Source: Chloroflexota bacterium (GTDB lineage: Bacteria; Chloroflexota; Limnocylindria; QHBO01). From it: 13,728 bases of DNA. Below are positions 12,908-13,728 of this stretch, piece after piece; position 1 is the stretch's first letter; each line of letters begins with the position of its first letter. The stretch spans positions 1-13,728 of the forward strand of contig JAHWJN010000019.1 of NCBI GenBank assembly GCA_019348395.1, given 5' to 3'. A program made the translations under genes and the position numbers. Below the pieces are notes generated by a model that was not told the origin of the DNA, made no database searches, and saw only the letters and a program-made list of their open reading frames with translations.

Positions 12908-13728
12908 ATGACCGACACCATCACCCGCGGCGCCGCCAACCAGGCCGGCGCGATCATCAACCCGGACGCCGCCGCCCAGGCGCAGGACTTCCTGCCGCTC
13001 AAGGGCATCGACCACGTCGAGTTCTGGGTGGGCAACGCGAAGCAGGCAGCGCACTACTACCGCGCACTGTGGGGCTTCACCCCGGTCGCCTACGCCGGGC
13101 TCGAGACGGGCGTGCGGGATCGGTCCAGCGTCGTGCTGGTGCAGAACGACATCCGCTTCGTCTTCACCGCGCCGCTCTCACCGGAGGGCGAGATCGCCGA
13201 GCACGTCGCGAAGCACGGCGACGGGGTGAAGGACATCGCCTTCGCCGTCGACGACGCGACCTCCGCCTGGGAGGAGACGACGACGCGCGGCGCGATCTCG
13301 GCGCAGGAGCCGACCGAGCTCGAGGGTCAGAAGGGCACGCTGCGCCGATCATCCATCCGGGCGTACGGCGACGTGGTCCATTCCTTCATCGACCGGAACG
13401 ACTACCACGGCACCTTCGCCCCGGGCTACCACCGCATCAAGAACCCACCGGCCGCGGCCACCGGCCAGAACGTGCTCGAGGTGGACCACTGCGTGGGGAA
13501 CGTCGCCCTCGGCGACATGAACCGGTTCGTGGACTTCTACCGCGACATCCTGGGCTTCAGCCAGCTCATCCACTACGACGACAAGGTCATCCACACCGAC
13601 TACTCGGCGCTGATGAGCAAGGTCATGCAGAACGGCAACGGCCGCATCAAGTTCCCGATCAACGAGCCCGCCGCCGGCAAGAAGAAGAGCCAGATCCAGG
13701 AGTTCCTCGACTACTACCTCGACGCCGG
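12908..13728 (+). CDS. hpd: 4-hydroxyphenylpyruvate dioxygenase, N-terminal part (3' end outside window)
   Basis: 273 complete codons are present, about 70% of the usual length (about 360-400 residues), and the frame is open to the window end. The enzyme converts 4-hydroxyphenylpyruvate to homogentisate in tyrosine catabolism, using Fe(II). After about 30 leader residues the N-terminal vicinal-oxygen-chelate domain begins with GIDHVEFWVGNAKQAAHYY. The catalytic domain begins at EVDHCVGNV, where H194 is the first iron ligand. TDYSALMSKVMQNG and IKFPINEPAAGKKKSQIQEF are hallmark HPPD segments. The second His (normally a few residues after the point where the window ends) and the third ligand Glu are outside. 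It shares strand with the phosphorylase gene but has its own -10-like box and Shine-Dalgarno. Hydroxymandelate synthase is a related alternative, but the retained PINEPA segment fits HPPD. Confidence 0.95.
   Translation, partial: MTDTITRGAANQAGAIINPDAAAQAQDFLPLKGIDHVEFWVGNAKQAAHYYRALWGFTPVAYAGLETGVRDRSSVVLVQNDIRFVFTAPLSPEGEIAEHVAKHGDGVKDIAFAVDDATSAWEETTTRGAISAQEPTELEGQKGTLRRSSIRAYGDVVHSFIDRNDYHGTFAPGYHRIKNPPAAATGQNVLEVDHCVGNVALGDMNRFVDFYRDILGFSQLIHYDDKVIHTDYSALMSKVMQNGNGRIKFPINEPAAGKKKSQIQEFLDYYLDA

Noticed and set aside
1..13728. Mobile elements, CRISPR arrays, tRNA or rRNA genes, riboswitches, phage defence genes
   Set aside because: No transposase, integrase, terminal repeats, regularly spaced repeats or RNA-like segments were seen. 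Nearly every base is in a recognised gene, and no gap exceeds about 100 bases.

Overview
The window is GC-rich (about 70% by eye), almost gap-free bacterial DNA with 14 recognisable protein genes, two of them cut by the window edges. No tRNA, rRNA, CRISPR array, insertion sequence or phage gene was seen. The gene content is chromosomal: leucine and tyrosine catabolism, nucleoside salvage, an energy-coupling factor (ECF) transporter and a TIGR02587/TIGR02588 membrane pair. Starts are often GTG, genes often overlap by 4 bases, and several starts carry a TANNNT box directly upstream. This would suit a GC-rich Chloroflexota (Limnocylindria-like) or actinobacterial genome, but the phylum is an inference, not a demonstration.

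Region 1 (1-4240, + strand). The tail of an SseB-family protein is followed by three genes that fit the lower part of leucine degradation: an enoyl-CoA hydratase of the methylglutaconyl-CoA hydratase type, a biotin-dependent carboxylase alpha subunit of the methylcrotonyl-CoA carboxylase type, and hydroxymethylglutaryl-CoA lyase. The carboxylase subunit carries an in-frame N-terminal excisionase/MerR-like helix-turn-helix domain. A perfect 7-bp direct repeat ends on the first base of its start codon and could be its own operator. The carboxylase beta subunit and the acyl-CoA dehydrogenase are not in the window.

Region 2 (4248-8803, + strand). A nucleoside hydrolase is followed by a complete, tightly overlapping ECF transporter: an unusually large S component, the T component and two ATPases. 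The linkage suggests nucleoside or nucleobase uptake. The two ATPases look asymmetric: each lacks a different conserved element, so that only one of the two composite ATP sites appears canonical.

Region 3 (8797-12017). A 146-residue protein of unknown family lies on the minus strand, and a CoA-pyrophosphatase-type NUDIX hydrolase diverges from it. As called here, their start codons overlap head to head. The NUDIX gene in turn ends inside a CTAG shared with an inositol-monophosphatase-family gene on the minus strand. Upstream of that gene, on the same strand, is the TIGR02588/TIGR02587 pair, likely one operon with it.

Region 4 (12018-13728). A divergent promoter region leads to a DeoD/Udp-family nucleoside phosphorylase that could act on nucleosides imported by the region 2 transporter. 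It is followed by the 5' two thirds of a 4-hydroxyphenylpyruvate dioxygenase gene with its own -10-like box and a strong ribosome binding site.
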